The position numbers and the translations under genes were made by a program. From Fretibacter rubidus (GTDB lineage Bacteria > Pseudomonadota > Alphaproteobacteria > Caulobacterales > Maricaulaceae), in assembly GCF_041429785.1 (NCBI RefSeq), contig NZ_CP163423.1, positions 310,001 through 374,000 of the forward strand: DNA of 64,000 bases, given 5' to 3'. Positions 1-7,325 of this stretch are shown here, piece after piece; the stretch's first letter is position 1; each line of letters opens with the position of its first letter. The notes beneath the pieces were generated by a model, which saw nothing but the letters and a program-made list of their open reading frames with translations, ran no database searches and had not been told where the DNA came from.

Positions 1-24
1 CGCGTGGTTTAAGAGAGATCCGTC

Positions 25-159
25 ATGGCCAAAGGCAGTAATTCACGCAGTAATAAAGAAGCCAAGAAACCTAAAAAGGATAAGTCCAAAGCCAAGGGTA
101 ACGCGGCCTTAGATGCTAACAAGCCTGCTGTTAAGATTGCTGGCAAAACAATGAAATAG
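25..159 (+). CDS. Small lysine-rich basic protein, 44 aa
   Basis: A 44-residue reading frame from ATG at 25 to TAG at 157. It is preceded by a purine-rich AGAGAG at 12-18, which could serve as ribosome binding site. About a quarter of the residues are lysine, with Ser, Asn and Ala making up much of the rest. There is no signal peptide or hydrophobic segment, so it should be a soluble, disordered basic peptide. I do not recognise the family. It ends 20 bases from the convergent serine hydrolase gene. The composition could suit nucleic-acid or ribosome binding, but that is only inference. Confidence 0.5.
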   Translation: MAKGSNSRSNKEAKKPKKDKSKAKGNAALDANKPAVKIAGKTMK

Positions 160-179
160 TGGCCCTAAATATGCTGTTT

Positions 180-1316
180 TTACAAACAGTCATACACCGC
201 ATCAATCAGGCCGACAGGGCGGGCATCGCCAAGCAGTGTACCGTCTTGGCGGGTCATGGCATAGGCGCCAGACAATCCCGTAACAGGGTCGGCGAAAACA
301 CACGACCCACCCCATCCGCTATGACCGACTGTGCCCGCGTTCGGACCAAAGAAAAAATTGGGTTCATTGAGCATAACGCCTGCTGCAAAGGTCAGATCAA
401 AGGGCAGGACAAGGTCTTGTCCTGATATACGCGGGCTTCGCATTCGGGGCACAATATCGGGCGCGACGACAACATGGTCACCGACTTTTCCTGCATTGAA
501 AGCTTGCATTAATGTGGCAAGGCCGTGTGCGCTAGCGTGGCAATTTGATCCCGCCAGTTCTACCTTGCGCCATTTCGTGATATCTGTGCCGCCTGCGGAT
601 GAATGCTTTTGAAAAAAGGCGGCCTGCACGGCAGGGTTCATATCGCCAAATTTAGCCATACGCTTAGGTTTTATCATATCAGCAACGCGGTGATGCTCGG
701 TTTCGGGCAAGCCTATCCAGACATCAGCGCCCAAGGGTGCGGCGAGCTCGTCGCGCAGGATTTGCCCTAATGTGCGGTTATCCTTATCGGCAAGCCGCGC
801 AATTTCGCCCGCTAAAAACCCGTAAGTCACAGGATGATAGCCGCTGGCGCTACCCGGCGGGAACAGCGGGTCTTGCGCGGCGAGTGCGGCGCAGACTTTG
901 TCCCAATTAAACCAATCGTCACGTGTAAAGTCGGGATCGGTGATGCCTGATAATCCCGATTGATGGGACAACACTTGCGCGATTGTCAATTCGCCTTTGC
1001 CCTTTTGCGCGAAATCTGGCCAAAGCGTCGCTGCAATTTGGTCATAGCCCAAACGGTCTTCATCCGCGAGCCATGCAATGACCAGCGCCGCGACGGCTTT
1101 GCCAGATGAATAGACAGGGATGAGCGTATTATGGCTGACCGCTTTGGTCTGCGCGTCATCTGCCCAGCCGCCGCACATATTTATTACGGGTTTTCCGTCT
1201 TTCAGGACAACAAATTGCGCGCCGCGCTCTAGCCCGTCCGCGAAGTTCTGGCGAAATTGATCAGCCACCGCGTCAAATCCGGGGGCATTATCAATGGTAA
1301 ACGGATAATCAGTCAT
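180..1316 (-). CDS. Serine hydrolase of the beta-lactamase/EstB-like family
   Basis: A 378-residue protein of the class C beta-lactamase-related family (esterases, DD-peptidases). The catalytic SxxK motif is S70-S-G-K73 in the context VYSSGKAVA. The second motif is Tyr-based (Y160-H-P). A GHSGWGG segment near residue 330 takes the place of the KTG/HxG box, as in EstB-like esterases. No signal peptide is visible, so it is probably cytoplasmic and more likely an esterase than a cell-wall enzyme. Its ATG overlaps the stop of the upstream pyridoxal kinase gene by 8 bases, suggesting translational coupling. The substrate is unknown. Confidence 0.85.
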   Translation of the reverse strand: MTDYPFTIDNAPGFDAVADQFRQNFADGLERGAQFVVLKDGKPVINMCGGWADDAQTKAVSHNTLIPVYSSGKAVAALVIAWLADEDRLGYDQIAATLWPDFAQKGKGELTIAQVLSHQSGLSGITDPDFTRDDWFNWDKVCAALAAQDPLFPPGSASGYHPVTYGFLAGEIARLADKDNRTLGQILRDELAAPLGADVWIGLPETEHHRVADMIKPKRMAKFGDMNPAVQAAFFQKHSSAGGTDITKWRKVELAGSNCHASAHGLATLMQAFNAGKVGDHVVVAPDIVPRMRSPRISGQDLVLPFDLTFAAGVMLNEPNFFFGPNAGTVGHSGWGGSCVFADPVTGLSGAYAMTRQDGTLLGDARPVGLIDAVYDCL

Positions 1317-2133
1317 AAGGCGGCTTTCGTATCGGGAGCGGCGGGGCGGCAGTCAGCGCGTCTTGCAAACGCACCAGCGGCAACTCGCCAAGGTCTTCAT
1401 CATTGGCGGCGGTTATAATCGCAAAAATACTGGCCGTCGCGCGGGCGATAGCGTCTGTTTCCGCCACATTATTGAGGATATGGGCTAGAAATGTCCCTGC
1501 TAAACTGTCGCCGCCGCCATTGGGCACCTCGGTGAATTTTTTGTGGGATATATACAGGTTTTTAGCGCCGTGATAATATAGCGCGCCAATTTGGCTTTCT
1601 TCTTCGACCGATGTCACGATTGTGGCACAGGGCAGGGCCGCCGCTGCCGCTTCTGCGTTTTGCAGGCTTTGCGCTGATAGCCCCGTGATAAATTCCAACT
1701 CCCAACAATTGGGCGTAATCGTATCAGCCAAGGGCACTAATGTGTCTTTAATCGCGGTAGCTATGCCCTCGCTTATATAAAGACGCCCGTGGTCGCCCAT
1801 AACGGGGTCGACCAAAATATGGGCCTCTGGATTTTCCTCTTTCACATGGGCAATAATGTCTGCCGCCAAAGCGACATGATCGATATCGCCCATATAGCCC
1901 GTCATAACGGCGTCAAAACGGATGTTTTGGGCTTTGATACCGTCCCACATATCACGCAGTAAATCAGGCGGTGTTTTAACCCCGCCCGGTGCGCCCCATC
2001 CGGGGTGCCGCCCAAACAGCGTTGTCGGCAGCACAGCCGTCTCTATCCCCAAACGGCGCAAACAAAATGTGCTGGCTGTTGCGCCGACATTGGAGGCTGA
2101 TACAAAAGAGGATATAATCAGGGCTGTTTTCAT
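1309..2133 (-). CDS. pdxY: Pyridoxal kinase
   Basis: A ribokinase-fold kinase of 274 residues that phosphorylates pyridoxal in vitamin B6 salvage. Visible signatures are the N-terminal sheet MKTALIISSFVSASNVGATA, the segment DPVMGDHG (residues 109-116), TPNCWELEF (140-148) and the anion-hole/catalytic GGGDSLAG (206-213), whose Asp is the general base. I start at the ATG at 2133 because the family begins with this strand; an in-frame extension to 2211 adds sequence unlike the family and would overlap the divergent gene at 2191. The gene overlaps the start of the downstream serine hydrolase. pdxY and pdxK are hard to separate by eye; length and motifs favour PdxY. Confidence 0.85.
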   Translation of the reverse strand: MKTALIISSFVSASNVGATASTFCLRRLGIETAVLPTTLFGRHPGWGAPGGVKTPPDLLRDMWDGIKAQNIRFDAVMTGYMGDIDHVALAADIIAHVKEENPEAHILVDPVMGDHGRLYISEGIATAIKDTLVPLADTITPNCWELEFITGLSAQSLQNAEAAAAALPCATIVTSVEEESQIGALYYHGAKNLYISHKKFTEVPNGGGDSLAGTFLAHILNNVAETDAIARATASIFAIITAANDEDLGELPLVRLQDALTAAPPLPIRKPPYD

Positions 2134-2190
2134 AAACGTGTCATGGCTATAAAGTTGGATAAAATCAATAAAAGACCGATAGGATAAACC

Positions 2191-2547
2191 TTGCCCCTTA
2201 CTATTTATCACAATCCCCGCTGTTCCAAATCACGACAGACGCTCGCCCTTATAAATGAGTATGGGGTCACGCCCGATATTGTGCTTTATCTGACGGATAC
2301 GTTGTCAGAGGCCCATATCCGTATTTTGCTTTCGCAATTGGGATATACGAGCGCGCGCGAGATGATGCGCACGGGTGAGGCTATATATAAAGAGCTTGGC
2401 CTGAAGGACGTTACCGATGAGACCGCCTTGATAAGTGCAATGGCGTCCTATGCTAAGCTGATAGAGCGTCCGATTGTCAGTAATGGCAGTCGCGCCGTTA
2501 TGGGCCGTCCCCCTGAGAATGTGCTGGAATTGCTGCCCAGCGCATAA
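2191..2547 (+). CDS. ArsC-family (arsenate reductase-like) protein
   Basis: A 118-residue thioredoxin-fold protein of the glutaredoxin-linked ArsC/YfgD type. The N-terminus IYHNPRCSKSRQTL carries the single active-site Cys11. The three ArsC arginines have candidates in R60, R93 (in ERPIV) and R106. It starts with TTG at 2191, supported by AGGA at 2181-2184. No other ars gene is nearby, so a general thiol-redox or YfgD-like role is as likely as arsenate resistance. It is divergent from pdxY with only 57 bases between the two starts, so the promoters overlap. Confidence 0.85.
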   Translation: MPLTIYHNPRCSKSRQTLALINEYGVTPDIVLYLTDTLSEAHIRILLSQLGYTSAREMMRTGEAIYKELGLKDVTDETALISAMASYAKLIERPIVSNGSRAVMGRPPENVLELLPSA

Positions 2548-2655
2548 ATCCTTCAAAAAATCATCCGTATAAACGCCTTGTTAAGCAAAGCAGGGGATAC
2601 CCGTTATTAACCATAGTTCCATTTCGGGACTATTTGTCTAATGCCGGAGTGTTTT

Positions 2656-3933
2656 ATGCGGATTGCAGTGTTGGCCCTATCAACCGTTTTACTATCTGGG
2701 TGTTCATGGCTCGGGAATATGACGGGTGGGGCTTTTGGCCCGAACGCCCAAAATGCTGGTCATTACGGCGCGAAAAAAATGAACCGCTGCCAAGTGCCGC
2801 ATGCCCAAGCGCCTCTGCCGCGCGGCTGTCATCCGTCGCAAGTCACGATTGGCATGGCGCAGGGTGGCAACAATCAATTCGCGGGCGGTTTTTCGCAAAC
2901 GCCACAATTTGGTAATCCTCAGCAATTTGGCGCGCAAGACGTAACAGGTGCCTACGGCTCTCACGCGCATAATGCAGGCGCGATTAATCCCGGCGCTAAT
3001 AAGCGCAAACGTAAGCCAAAGCTTCGCGGGTCTTTGTCGCTGGGTCTGGAGAAAAGCAATGCGGGGGATTATCTTGATTTTGTGAAAGCGGGAACGTTAG
3101 ATCCGTCCAATGGTTATGACCCGTCACTCACAGGTCCATTTGTGGAACAGCGAACTGAAGGTAGCCCAACCGAAGGCGAAGTCACCACGCGATTATATTC
3201 TGCCGAAATTGAAGAGATCTTACGTCCTACTGTTTCATTTGATGACGTTCACAGCACACCTCTTAGTCTCAGAGGCGGGCTTGAATATATTGTCAATCCT
3301 AAGACAACGGTCTTTGCCAATGCAGGCTATACCTATGCAGAAGGTAATTCGGGCCCCGTGGCCCGCGTTATCGGAACGCTTCATGAAGATACAATCACGC
3401 AGTTCTACGACGAGGAAACTTTGGCCTTATTGGCGACAGGTACTAGCCGGGGCTTTATCCCTAACAATGAAGTCGCGACATTTGATTACAATTTTTCAGA
3501 TATGGAACGTATCGACCTAGAAGTTGGTGCGCGTCGTTATTTCAATCCCATTATGAAAAACTCGATGAGCCGTACAGTGACTCCATTTGTTGGCGCGAGC
3601 ATCGGTGCAAGCCACCACAACTCTCAATCTTTTGACGTGACCCAGCGTCAGGTTTTCTTTGAGCGTGCCTACCTCGCAGGGGGTACAGAATTTGTTGAGG
3701 ACCGCGCCTTTTACAGTGTTCCAGATGCCAGCCCACAGGTCGAACTCTACGACAGCCAATGGGTGCCATCAGGTCAACTTAATGCGGGCCTAGAGTGGCA
3801 AGCGACCCCGAAAACCGCCATCGCTTTTGAAACCGGATTGCGGTTTGAGGGCGCGCGCGATTACGCCAACGGCACAAAGGGCGACGATAACATCGCCATA
3901 CCTGTCACTATTCGCGGTAGCTATAATTTCTAG
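2656..3933 (+). CDS. Lipoprotein with C-terminal outer-membrane beta-barrel, paralogue 1 of 4
   Basis: A 425-residue protein with a lipoprotein signal (MRIAVLALSTVLLSGC, lipid-anchor Cys16). A low-complexity Gly/Gln/Asn-rich linker follows to about residue 120. The rest is alternating amphipathic strands ending in a terminal Phe (IRGSYNF), the BAM-recognition type of ending for outer-membrane barrels. The start at 2656 has GGAG at 2646-2649; an ATG at 2641 lacks this and would spoil the signal. It shares the start, the 'W-[VT]-P-[ST]' strand and the R-G-x-x-x-F end with the three genes that follow. Its function is not known to me; an anchored envelope barrel is inferred. Confidence 0.75.
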   Translation: MRIAVLALSTVLLSGCSWLGNMTGGAFGPNAQNAGHYGAKKMNRCQVPHAQAPLPRGCHPSQVTIGMAQGGNNQFAGGFSQTPQFGNPQQFGAQDVTGAYGSHAHNAGAINPGANKRKRKPKLRGSLSLGLEKSNAGDYLDFVKAGTLDPSNGYDPSLTGPFVEQRTEGSPTEGEVTTRLYSAEIEEILRPTVSFDDVHSTPLSLRGGLEYIVNPKTTVFANAGYTYAEGNSGPVARVIGTLHEDTITQFYDEETLALLATGTSRGFIPNNEVATFDYNFSDMERIDLEVGARRYFNPIMKNSMSRTVTPFVGASIGASHHNSQSFDVTQRQVFFERAYLAGGTEFVEDRAFYSVPDASPQVELYDSQWVPSGQLNAGLEWQATPKTAIAFETGLRFEGARDYANGTKGDDNIAIPVTIRGSYNF

Positions 3934-4045
3934 CCACCTAATTGAAAAACTTAAGGTTTTGTTACGTCTTTGGAAACCGTTTCTTAAACAAGATATGTTC
4001 TAAGTCGAGATAGCAAAAAGCTAACTAGGAAAAAGGGAGACTGAT

Positions 4046-5392
4046 ATGCGTCTTGCAGTTTGCGCATTGTCTGCGGTTTTATTGTCGGGTTGTTCATGGC
4101 TTGGCATGGGGGGGCATTCAGGCTCGTCATATGGAAATTCTGGCGTCTACGGCGCTAATTGTGGGGCTGGTTACGGCGCGCAAGGTTTTGGGCAAGGATA
4201 TGGCCAAGGGTTTGGCGCACAGGGATGCGGCGGCGCAGGCGGTTATAATGTCGCCGGCGGCGGTGTAGACGGCTTCGGTGCTGGCGCTGGCTACGGCCAA
4301 GCAGGATATGGGCAGGGCGCAGGTTTCGGCCAAGCCGGATATGGCCAAGGCGCAGGTTTCGGTCAAGCTGGCTACGGCCAAGCCGGATTTGGTCAGGCAG
4401 CTGGCGGATATGGCTACGGTCAAGGTTTCGGTGGTGATCCCCGTGTTGGCTTTAACGGCGCATATGGCACAGATATTTACGGCCAAGGCGGTGCAATGGC
4501 CGGATACGGCGCAGCAGGCGGCGTTACAACGCTCGGTGCAAACGCTCCCTTCGGTGCGGCTGTTGGCGGCGTCACAGGCGCTACACAATATGCACAATCA
4601 GGATTTGCGGGCGTCAACGGCGCTAACGTCACTACGGTTCAAGGCAATCCAATTTACGTGCAGCAACCTTACCCTAGCTATTACGGTGTTCCGCAACTTC
4701 GCGCGGTCAGCGGCGGTGGTTTTGGCGGCGCTTTACCCTTCGGTTTAGAGGCTGGCGTTGGCACTGATTTCTTCATTGATGGTGATTTTGTCACAGCCAA
4801 AGAGGCTGGTGTTGCCACAGGCGGCACACTGAACGTCTCAGCGACTGATGCAATCTCTTACAAAGACGCGTTTGATAACGGCGTCGGCTATGATTTGGCC
4901 ACGACATATGATTTGAACCAAAGCACAACTGTGTTGGGCCGTATCGGCTACAACAAAGCAGATGGTCAACGTCTCCTCACGGGTACAGTGAACGACGGTA
5001 CAGATACAGAAAACCTCTACGCAGAGTTCTCTGATCTGGAACAAGTCACACTTGAAGGTGGTATCCGCAAATATGTTGGCGGTTGGAACAACCCTGTATC
5101 GGGTCTACGTCCTTACGTCGGCGCAACAGCAGGCTTTACGCACACAGACAGCATCACAATTTCACAAGACGCAGGCTCGCTACTGCCCGCTGGCTCTAAT
5201 GTGCAGCAATATGTTGACGGCGGTTGGACACCAACAGCGTCAGGCGTTGTCGGTGCCGAATGGCAAGTCGGTGGTCGCACGGCCCTCGGTCTTGAGACAG
5301 GTATCCGCTGGTCAGATGATCTGAACACCTCGGGTAAGACGGACGATGCGTTTTCTATCCCTGTGCGTTTGCGCGGACGCGTGTCCTTCTAA
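4046..5392 (+). CDS. Lipoprotein beta-barrel with GYGQ repeats, paralogue 2 of 4
   Basis: A 448-residue paralogue of the preceding gene. The signal peptide ends in the lipobox LLSGC (Cys16). Residues 40-130 are almost only Gly, Tyr/Phe, Gln and Ala, arranged as repeated G-[YF]-G-Q units. From about residue 225 there is a strand-rich barrel region ending VRLRGRVSF. AAAAGGGAG at 4031-4039 is a good ribosome binding site for the ATG at 4046. The repeat resembles prion-like, phase-separating or amyloid-forming sequences in composition, so surface adhesion or matrix formation is possible; this is inference. A strong terminator follows at 5416. Confidence 0.75.
   Translation: MRLAVCALSAVLLSGCSWLGMGGHSGSSYGNSGVYGANCGAGYGAQGFGQGYGQGFGAQGCGGAGGYNVAGGGVDGFGAGAGYGQAGYGQGAGFGQAGYGQGAGFGQAGYGQAGFGQAAGGYGYGQGFGGDPRVGFNGAYGTDIYGQGGAMAGYGAAGGVTTLGANAPFGAAVGGVTGATQYAQSGFAGVNGANVTTVQGNPIYVQQPYPSYYGVPQLRAVSGGGFGGALPFGLEAGVGTDFFIDGDFVTAKEAGVATGGTLNVSATDAISYKDAFDNGVGYDLATTYDLNQSTTVLGRIGYNKADGQRLLTGTVNDGTDTENLYAEFSDLEQVTLEGGIRKYVGGWNNPVSGLRPYVGATAGFTHTDSITISQDAGSLLPAGSNVQQYVDGGWTPTASGVVGAEWQVGGRTALGLETGIRWSDDLNTSGKTDDAFSIPVRLRGRVSF
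4289..4426 (+). repeat. In-gene tandem repeat coding for G-[YF]-G-Q units
   Basis: Within the second lipoprotein gene, short units coding Gly-Tyr/Phe-Gly-Gln-Ala-Gly recur, with a visible longer period of about 30 bases (alternating GYGQGAGFGQA blocks). The DNA copies differ at third positions (ggc/ggt, caa/cag), so the protein pattern is held more tightly than the DNA. Unit number could vary between strains by slippage or unequal recombination. Confidence 0.8.
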
Positions 5393-5415
5393 GGCAAAGA
5401 ACATTATTAAAGAAA

Positions 5416-5442
5416 AGCCCGGCTGTTTAGCCGGGTTTTTTT
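5416..5442 (+). terminator. Rho-independent terminator
   Basis: A perfect 7-bp stem, CCCGGCT (5418-5424) with AGCCGGG (5429-5435), has a GTTT loop and is followed by seven T residues. It lies 25 bases after the stop of the GYGQ lipoprotein gene and separates it from the third paralogue. Confidence 0.9.
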
Positions 5443-5563
5443 ATGGGCGATTGTTTAAATAAATGACGCTCTCTCACGCTTTTGGCCCGTGCTTTGCAAA
5501 GCTTTCCTCAAATAACTGGAGATGTTGGCAATTGTGCCACTTCAGGACACAGAGGACAAAGAT

Positions 5564-6385
5564 ATGCGGATCGTATTATTGAGCGCAGCAGCCGTCGCCC
5601 TTTCAGGCTGTTCATGGTTAGGATTAGGCGGAAACAGTGGGTCATATGGCCACGACATTGGCACATATAAAGCTAGCTCCCATCATAATCAGGGTGGGTG
5701 TTCAGATTGCCAACTGTCACGTTGGAACATGGAAGGCGGCGTTGGCACAGAATTCGTGACTGGCCCTAATTTCTTACGCGCATCACAAGCCAACGCTATT
5801 GCGGGCACAACGGTGCGCTCCACATCTATGGAAGACGCCTTTGACAAAGGCCTACGCTATGAGCTTGGCGGATCATATGCTCGTAACCCGAACCAGAAAA
5901 TCTCTGTAACGGGGTATAATACGCAACATAATGGTAACCGCGTTAATCTCGGCACGACAGCTGGACAAGCTGTCTCTGGTGACGTGTCTGATTATGACAG
6001 CTGGGGTGTCGAGGTCGGTCTACGCCAATATGCGCTACCGATTAAAGCGCCGCTTGTAAAATCTGTCCGTCCCTATGTCGAAGGCCGCTTGGGTGCTGCC
6101 CATGTCGATGATATCGGGCTTAGCAATGTCACACGCGGGAACGCTGCCGGTGCAGATATTGCGCTTTATGACAGCACATGGGTTCCCACAGCTGCAGGTC
6201 TTATCGGTGTTGAAACACCTGTTTTCAACCGTTTCACAATGGGCGTCGAAACAGGCATTCGTTATAACGGCAAGCTAGATAGCGCCGACACAGGCCTATC
6301 TGCGGGTCAACCCTTTGCGGGTCTGAACAATGGTGGTGATAAGTGGTCAGTGCCGCTTACGCTGCGTGGCCGTTACCGGTTCTAA
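5564..6385 (+). CDS. Lipoprotein beta-barrel, paralogue 3 of 4
   Basis: A 273-residue lipoprotein. The signal is MRIVLLSAAAVALSGC with lipid-anchor Cys16, and a short polar linker contains CSDC. A strand-rich barrel domain ends with LTLRGRYRF. The ATG at 5564 follows AGAGGA (5551-5556); a longer in-frame start at 5522 would bury the signal. The barrel shares many stretches with paralogue 4, such as LRQYA and 'DSTWVPTAAGLIGVETP' versus 'NSGWVPTGAVVVGFEAP'. The long Gly-rich linker of paralogue 2 is missing, so it may be close to the core form of the family. I cannot assign a function. Confidence 0.75.
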   Translation: MRIVLLSAAAVALSGCSWLGLGGNSGSYGHDIGTYKASSHHNQGGCSDCQLSRWNMEGGVGTEFVTGPNFLRASQANAIAGTTVRSTSMEDAFDKGLRYELGGSYARNPNQKISVTGYNTQHNGNRVNLGTTAGQAVSGDVSDYDSWGVEVGLRQYALPIKAPLVKSVRPYVEGRLGAAHVDDIGLSNVTRGNAAGADIALYDSTWVPTAAGLIGVETPVFNRFTMGVETGIRYNGKLDSADTGLSAGQPFAGLNNGGDKWSVPLTLRGRYRF

Positions 6386-6489
6386 TTCCCTGTATTAGGG
6401 TTGGTAGGAACAGTGAAAGCTGGGCCTGCCTCTGAAGGGCAACCCTGATGCGCTTGTCGTGTCAGGGTTTCTTATGTGTAGGTGTAATA

Positions 6490-7308
6490 ATGATGATGAA
6501 AAAGACCCTTATTGTGTCGATAATGACCTTGCCGCTTGCCTCTTGCGGCTGGTGGGACGGGGCCTTTGCGCCGTATTACGCCTTTCCCGCTCAAACTGCC
6601 TCATACGGGACGTATGCCTATGCCCCCACGCCGCAAACTGCGCCGGGGCAGATTGATCGTCGCCGCGCCAAGGGCGTGGTCAGCCTAGAGGGTGGTATTG
6701 GCGCCGATTTCATTGCGGGTGGGCAGTTGATTGACGCCGGTAATGCCCGCATCGCGACGGGGGCCGTGCCGCAAAACCTGGCGATGAGCGACGCCTTTGG
6801 CACGGGCACGCGCTTTGACGCGACCGCCACCTACCCAGTCTCTGAAAACCGTTATTTTACAGGCACAGCCTACCGCACGACCCATGACGGCAAAGCCGTT
6901 AATCTTCGGACACAGACAGGCACGCCCTTGGTTGGGCAATTATCTGATTACCGCGCGCACGGCGTTGAATTTGGCCTGCGCCAATATGCACCCAACCCGC
7001 GCTATGTCGTCCACCCCTTTATTGAAGGCCGCGTTGGCGGGGCCTATGTTGACGGGGTCAGCCTTGATCAAGGCGTGTCCCGCACGGCGTTATTTAATAG
7101 CGGTTGGGTGCCAACAGGGGCAGTAGTTGTCGGGTTTGAAGCCCCAACATCGAACCGCTTCACCGTCGGAATGGAAACGGGTATTCGCTACCAAGGACGG
7201 CTCGGCGCAACGCCGCAACCGCTCAGCCGTGACGTCACAGGGGCCGCCCGCGCATCAGGCAGCTTGATTAGCGTACCTGTTGTGTTACGCGGACGTTACC
7301 GATTTTAG
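6490..7308 (+). CDS. Lipoprotein beta-barrel, paralogue 4 of 4
   Basis: A 272-residue protein starting MMMKKTLIVS with lipobox LPLASC. A Tyr/Ala/Pro-rich linker follows, then a barrel-like domain ending VVLRGRYRF. I start at 6490, where TAGGTG at 6478-6483 provides a ribosome binding site; the in-frame ATG at 6448 gives a poor signal peptide. The signal differs from the other three copies (LASCGWW instead of LSGCSWLG), so this is the most diverged copy by its N-terminus, although its barrel is closest to copy 3. It ends 17 bases from the convergent DUF885 gene with no clear terminator between. Confidence 0.75.
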   Translation: MMMKKTLIVSIMTLPLASCGWWDGAFAPYYAFPAQTASYGTYAYAPTPQTAPGQIDRRRAKGVVSLEGGIGADFIAGGQLIDAGNARIATGAVPQNLAMSDAFGTGTRFDATATYPVSENRYFTGTAYRTTHDGKAVNLRTQTGTPLVGQLSDYRAHGVEFGLRQYAPNPRYVVHPFIEGRVGGAYVDGVSLDQGVSRTALFNSGWVPTGAVVVGFEAPTSNRFTVGMETGIRYQGRLGATPQPLSRDVTGAARASGSLISVPVVLRGRYRF

Positions 7309-7325
7309 GGTGTCAAAGTCAGAGC

